NCBI GenBank assembly: GCA_948528155.1
Contig: CAOSZT010000032.1
Span: 1 to 16,938 of the forward strand
Source: an uncultured Clostridia bacterium
Lineage (GTDB): Bacteria; Bacillota; Clostridia; TANB77; CAG-508
Direction: 5' to 3'
DNA: 16,938 bases
Shown here: piece by piece, positions 14,901-16,938 of the stretch
How positions within the stretch are numbered: position 1 is the first letter of the stretch
How the letters are laid out: the number at the start of each line of letters is the position of its first letter
Translations under genes and position numbers: made by a program
Notes under the pieces: generated by a model
Database searches by the model: none
What the model was told of the DNA's origin: nothing
Seen by the model: only the letters and a program-made list of their open reading frames with translations

Positions 14901-15983
14901 AAAAGAATATTCGATTTTGGATATGATGTTGAAAAATTTGGAAATTATGATATGTGGCAGAGAGAAAGATGTGGATATGATAGACATGGACATAGACTTG
15001 AAAGAATAGGTAAAAAATATCAGTGGCTTGCACTATATGAAATTATAGCAAAATTACAAGACAATTATAAATATTTAAAAGATATAGATAATGAAAATGA
15101 GAAAGAAGAAAAAGGAATAGCTTATTACAATTGGAATGGGAAAGAAGTATCTTTTTCAAAAGCAACATATAAAGAACAAATATATGAAGAATGTCAACCA
15201 TCTTTATTAAATATTGATGTAACTAATTTAATTGAATTACCTAAAGTTAAATCTTCTCAATTAAAAACTTATATTGATGAAAAATGGTTTAAAGAGGATC
15301 TATCAAATATACAAGATATTATTGAAAATGGGGAATTTATATATCTAAATGTTTCTAAAAGACTAAAGAAAAAAACATTGGAATTATGCGAAAGCAAAGG
15401 ATTATGGGGAGATGATAAATACGATTCTCAAATGACAGTAATATATCAAGCATACCTATACAGAGATAAATTGAATTTAAATAAAAGTGAAAAAGAAGGT
15501 ATGTTTAGAGGCATATATGAATCTAATGATTTATTATTACTAGAGTATCCTTGGAAATATAAAACTATAAAAGAATTTAACGAAGAAAGAAATAATTGTT
15601 ATATTACAAATTATGATTATAGTTATAATAGTGAATATGATATGACAGAAGAAGATACTTCTAGAATAATTCAACCATCAAAATATATTATAGATTTATT
15701 GGGATTAAAGCAAGGAAATGATGGGTATTGGTATGATAATAATGAAAATATAGTATGTTATGATACTATTTTAGAAAATGGAGAAAGTGAATTTATAATA
15801 AGAAAAGATGCTTTAATTGAAGTGCTTCAGAAAAATAATTTAAGAATAATGTGGATGGGATATGTAGAAAAAAAGTATAAAGATAATTTAAGAGAATACA
15901 GATTTAGGATTGATAGAACTGAAAATGGATTATATAATTTAACAGAAAAATGGTCGGAAGAAGAATGGAAATATCAATTTTAA
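11916..15983 (+). CDS. SMEK-domain STAND-type NTPase, Avs-like defence protein
   Basis: A 1355-residue protein. Residues about 10-165 match the SMEK domain, with FKGIDLID (Asp68) and VFQITADDSADKI (Gln79, Thr81); this D...QxT arrangement resembles a degenerate or variant PD-(D/E)xK nuclease, which is inference. An ATPase follows: Walker A GNMGTGKS (322-329), Walker B FIPIFIDAINES (Asp398-Glu402) and a sensor-like LRTDY (Arg433). The long helical C-terminus (about 690-1355) would be the sensor and includes ERIGKKYQWLALYEI (from 1029), which I associate with Avs-type proteins. STAND proteins of this kind recognise a phage protein, oligomerise and activate the N-terminal effector. ATG 11916 and 11919 are both possible; 11919 is better spaced from AGGTGA. 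It stands alone after the restriction pair. Confidence 0.8.
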   Translation: MMLKDETKIKFINEKLAQLKTYIKLNSHINLNDICVISEDFFCKLLNSIFGYKLINANVLENNFKGIDLIDTNSKIVFQITADDSADKIQTTINKFQDKFDNSYQLKFVIISNKKRFNKAFNIGSGYAFDKKQDILFIEDFSQLSRKNLDEVYNIIENDFYCENIERKYEWYEKNNRNNIEDLGCRYNNEIDITTETYRKLENFLCDEEFLTKVLLDIKSLIYSLKDFEERLVKTENIEKFKICYSEFIKDMKIINVNKLYYVIKNIGEEINQNEKDIIEKLSGEENEVYREKNKIYEIVEQCQKCKEYLELMIKGVLIVTGNMGTGKSHIVASYIENNCLKNKNEAILILGQHLNDNKLFKLQIKEILEINENFERFIKLLNAKGKEKNIFIPIFIDAINESLYNLNWNNELNGLVSIIKEYKYVKLVITLRTDYAKLCLPENMENEFVERIEHNGFQDEEDIYSIINEIFHYYGVPVPLFPMINDEYTNPLFIISFCKLVRDYEIDILIQNYTSFRTIFEKYISMINERMARKFNYNVENHLLDEVIHNIAEYMVEKNKLYITQKEFCNIEKDLLQNYGIAPIKLIDILRSEGLIFKSIYAKDEIIYFSYEQYNSILKADLLFERVIDNNELNVEKLKTLIMETMDSDVLKNIFILIGNKYGIEIYDIFDFSKDIDNDFKIINVYMLSLLWRKKDNFDKNLKFKLFIDMINEKYTWLISDYNDLFYYCASIENSPFNIYYYNEELKKMSLAERDFKYTIRLNFGIATRMALYCLKADMKDLSNESRIMLAITLSWFLASPNRYLRDISTKALVNLLTDNIETMIKLIENFKNVDDLYIVERVYASCYGAVLRSGKAEKLENLLDIVYQNVFDIEEVIPNIIIRYYAKNLILYGKFKKVNIKFALNKIYAPYNSKWYEVIPTNDEIKKYQIDYEKISKENRYLYAQNEIIDSMLTEDAKELGMYGDFGRYYFGANISDWKQNFSSEQILSNIAIKRIFDFGYDVEKFGNYDMWQRERCGYDRHGHRLERIGKKYQWLALYEIIAKLQDNYKYLKDIDNENEKEEKGIAYYNWNGKEVSFSKATYKEQIYEECQPSLLNIDVTNLIELPKVKSSQLKTYIDEKWFKEDLSNIQDIIENGEFIYLNVSKRLKKKTLELCESKGLWGDDKYDSQMTVIYQAYLYRDKLNLNKSEKEGMFRGIYESNDLLLLEYPWKYKTIKEFNEERNNCYITNYDYSYNSEYDMTEEDTSRIIQPSKYIIDLLGLKQGNDGYWYDNNENIVCYDTILENGESEFIIRKDALIEVLQKNNLRIMWMGYVEKKYKDNLREYRFRIDRTENGLYNLTEKWSEEEWKYQF

Positions 15984-16053
15984 TAATGATAAGAAATTAG
16001 AAAATGTCTTTCTGAAAGTGACAAATTTTTATAAATTTATTACAAAAAAAATC

Positions 16054-16148
16054 TTCTCCCAGCGGGCTAAAAAGGTATTAGGAGATTTTCTCCTAAACAG
16101 CAAAAAGGGTGTCAAAACACCAAGCTGGCGAACTTTGGGCATTAAAAA
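16054..16148 (+). ncRNA. Structured RNA or oriT-like element, copy 2
   Basis: Same architecture and orientation as 3619-3714. TTCTCCCAGCGGG, the GGTATTAGGAGA hairpin and TTGGGCATTAAAAA are almost unchanged. The internal helices differ in compensated ways (CAGC/GCTG, GGTGT/ACACC). It lacks the long 3' stem of copy 1. It follows the NTPase gene by about 70 bases and no mob gene follows it. Confidence 0.6.
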
Positions 16149-16213
16149 TGATCATCTAATATTGATTATAATTACAAATAAAAAATTGAAAAATTTTAAG
16201 TATAGATCAGTTC

Positions 16214-16240
16214 GAAATCAAAAAAATACTTTTTTGATTT
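16214..16240 (+). repeat. AT hairpin preceding the terminator
   Basis: AAATCAAAAAA and TTTTTTGATTT form an 11-bp stem around a four-base loop, directly before the terminator at 16242. It may be a first transcription stop. Confidence 0.45.
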
Positions 16241-16241
16241 T

Positions 16242-16277
16242 AAAAGATGAAATTTCAAAAAGTTTCATCTTTTTTTG
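16242..16277 (+). terminator. Rho-independent terminator
   Basis: AAAAGATGAAA and TTTCATCTTTT form an 11-bp stem, and the T run continues to 16276. It ends transcription from the NTPase and structured-element region before the recombinase 1 module. Confidence 0.8.
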
Positions 16278-16306
16278 TACCCAAATTTCTTTTTCTGTAC
16301 CCATTT
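16277..16306 (+). repeat. Two direct GTACCCA repeats
   Basis: GTACCCA occurs at 16277-16283 and again at 16297-16303, each preceded by a T-rich run; the 20-base period is about two helical turns. It could be a binding site pair. I see nothing coding from here to 16434, apart from a hairpin around 16397-16424 (TCTTAAATAAT with ATTATTAAGA) that touches the next ribosome binding site. Confidence 0.35.
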
Positions 16307-16434
16307 TAATAAAACCTTCCAAAAACGAAGTATACTCTTTATAAATTATTTAAGTTTGATATGTAAATAGAAAAATTCTCATTATACGCATATCATTCTT
16401 AAATAATAATAAACATTATTAAGAGGTGTATGTT

Positions 16435-16578
16435 TTGAAAAAGGAAGATATAAAAATATACTGTAAATTTAATAAAGCAAAACAACCTATTGATAAAGTT
16501 ATTTGTAAAATATTTTACGATTTTACTGAAAAGAAAACAGATAATAAAAATATTAAAAATGTAGCTGACAAAAAATAA
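16435..16578 (+). CDS. Small TnpW-like ORF upstream of recombinase 1
   Basis: A 47-residue ORF with a TTG start six bases after AGAGGTG (16422-16428); the closer ATG at 16430 hits TGA at once. The product is KKEDIKIYCKFNKAKQPIDK followed by VICKIFYDFTEKK and a charged tail. Its position and size match the ORF at 6284-6430 before recombinase 2, and both have a Tyr-Cys strand followed by an amphipathic helix. A hairpin just upstream overlaps the ribosome binding site and could limit its translation. A TnpW-like role is suggested by context only. Confidence 0.5.
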   Translation: MKKEDIKIYCKFNKAKQPIDKVICKIFYDFTEKKTDNKNIKNVADKK

Positions 16579-16629
16579 AGATTACATTATGATAATAGTA
16601 CTGTAAATATTTTTATAGGAAGGAGTGAA

Positions 16630-16938
16630 ATGTTTAAGCTAATAACTAAAAATTATAAAGTTCGGTATGTATATTAGATTATCTCGTGAAGATGGCGACA
16701 AGCAAGAAAGTGAGAGTATTGGAAATCAAAGAAAAATAATTGAAAGATATTTAAAAGAGCAAGACTTGAATATTGTAGATGAATATGTAGATGATGGCGT
16801 ATCTGGAACTACATTTAATAGACCAGAGTTCAATAGATTAATTACAGATATAGAAAATCAAAAAATTAATATGGTAATAACAAAAGATTTATCAAGACTT
16901 GGAAGAGATTATATAAAAACAGGTTATTACATAGAAAA
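16630..16938 (+). CDS. Large serine recombinase 1, 5' part (continues at 56-1402 on the circle; one CGG +1 shift)
   Basis: ATG 16630 is preceded by GGAAGGAG with a four-base gap. Eleven codons lead to CGG at 16663. In the zero frame translation stops at TAG four codons later; skipping the C opens the catalytic domain, with FGMYIRLSREDGD-like start (Ser nucleophile in RLS), EYVDDGVSGTTFNRPEFNRL and DLSRLGRDYIKTGYYIE up to the window end. The distance from this site to the next (C255), measured across the join after removing the 55-base overlap, is exactly 474 bases, the same as between the two sites of recombinase 2. This confirms that the two ends belong to one gene. Confidence 0.88.
16663..16666 (+). 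other. CGG +1 frameshift site, recombinase 1, codon 12
   Basis: The frame reads AAA GTT CGG TAT GTA TAT TAG. Skipping C16663 gives GTT GGT ATG TAT ATT AGA TTA TCT, that is VGMYIRLS. It is codon 12, as at 6540. Confidence 0.85.
16884..16938. repeat. Terminal direct repeat, copy at window end
   Basis: The last 55 bases are identical to bases 1-55. See the first copy for why this points to a circular molecule. Confidence 0.95.

Noticed and set aside
16208..16222. A GTTCGAAAT motif like a tRNA T-loop
   Set aside because: The flanks do not form a T-stem, and no acceptor or anticodon arm is present. No tRNA is seen in the window, so no special CGG-reading tRNA is carried here.
1..16938. CRISPR array
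   Set aside because: No regularly spaced repeats and no cas-like genes.

Overview
The window looks like an accessory element from a low-GC Firmicute, probably an AT-rich Clostridia or Bacilli lineage of the gut type. The support is very AT-rich DNA, strong AGGAGG-type ribosome binding sites, TTGACA/TATAAT-like promoters with 17-base spacers, a clostridial-type large serine recombinase family, and MobC-, HTH_36- and DUF6088-like accessory genes. There are no core genes, rRNA or tRNA. The first 55 and last 55 bases are identical, and joining them rebuilds one recombinase gene exactly in frame. The window is therefore most simply a circular molecule of about 16,883 bp, or one unit of a tandem array.

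Layout, all genes on the + strand. (1) 16630-16938 joined to 56-1402: large serine recombinase 1, preceded by a 47-codon TnpW-like ORF. (2) 1578-2888: an IS3-family insertion sequence. (3) 3083-3568: a HTH replication-initiator-like gene with one internal TAA. (4) 3619-3731: a structured RNA or oriT-like element, then a promoter with a 10-bp inverted repeat and a MobC-like gene; no relaxase is present. (5) 4306-6009: a DUF6088/AbiEi-like protein and a Phd-type antitoxin followed by a ParE/histidine-phosphatase chimera. (6) 6284-8170: a second TnpW-like ORF and recombinase 2. (7) 8233-9177: an SDR oxidoreductase. (8) 9625-15983: a defence block with a C5 cytosine methyltransferase, a HpaII-family restriction enzyme, and a 1355-residue SMEK-domain STAND NTPase resembling Avs proteins. 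(9) 16054-16148: a second copy of the structured element, then terminator hairpins and the module for recombinase 1. The circle reads as two fused modules, each ending in TnpW-like ORF plus recombinase.

The most striking observation is in the two recombinase genes. Both are broken by single-base +1 frameshifts, at five sites in total, and at every site the reading-frame codon is CGG. Skipping the C and reading GGN as glycine restores the family sequence each time. By my scan there is no other in-frame CGG codon in any gene of the window; every other CGG in coding DNA straddles two codons. One site lies at codon 12 in both diverged paralogues, another at the catalytic/recombinase domain border in both, and the third, only in recombinase 1, at the zinc-ribbon CxxC. 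This fits programmed +1 frameshifting, or four-base decoding, at an unassigned or starved CGG codon, gating recombinase synthesis. It fits random decay poorly.
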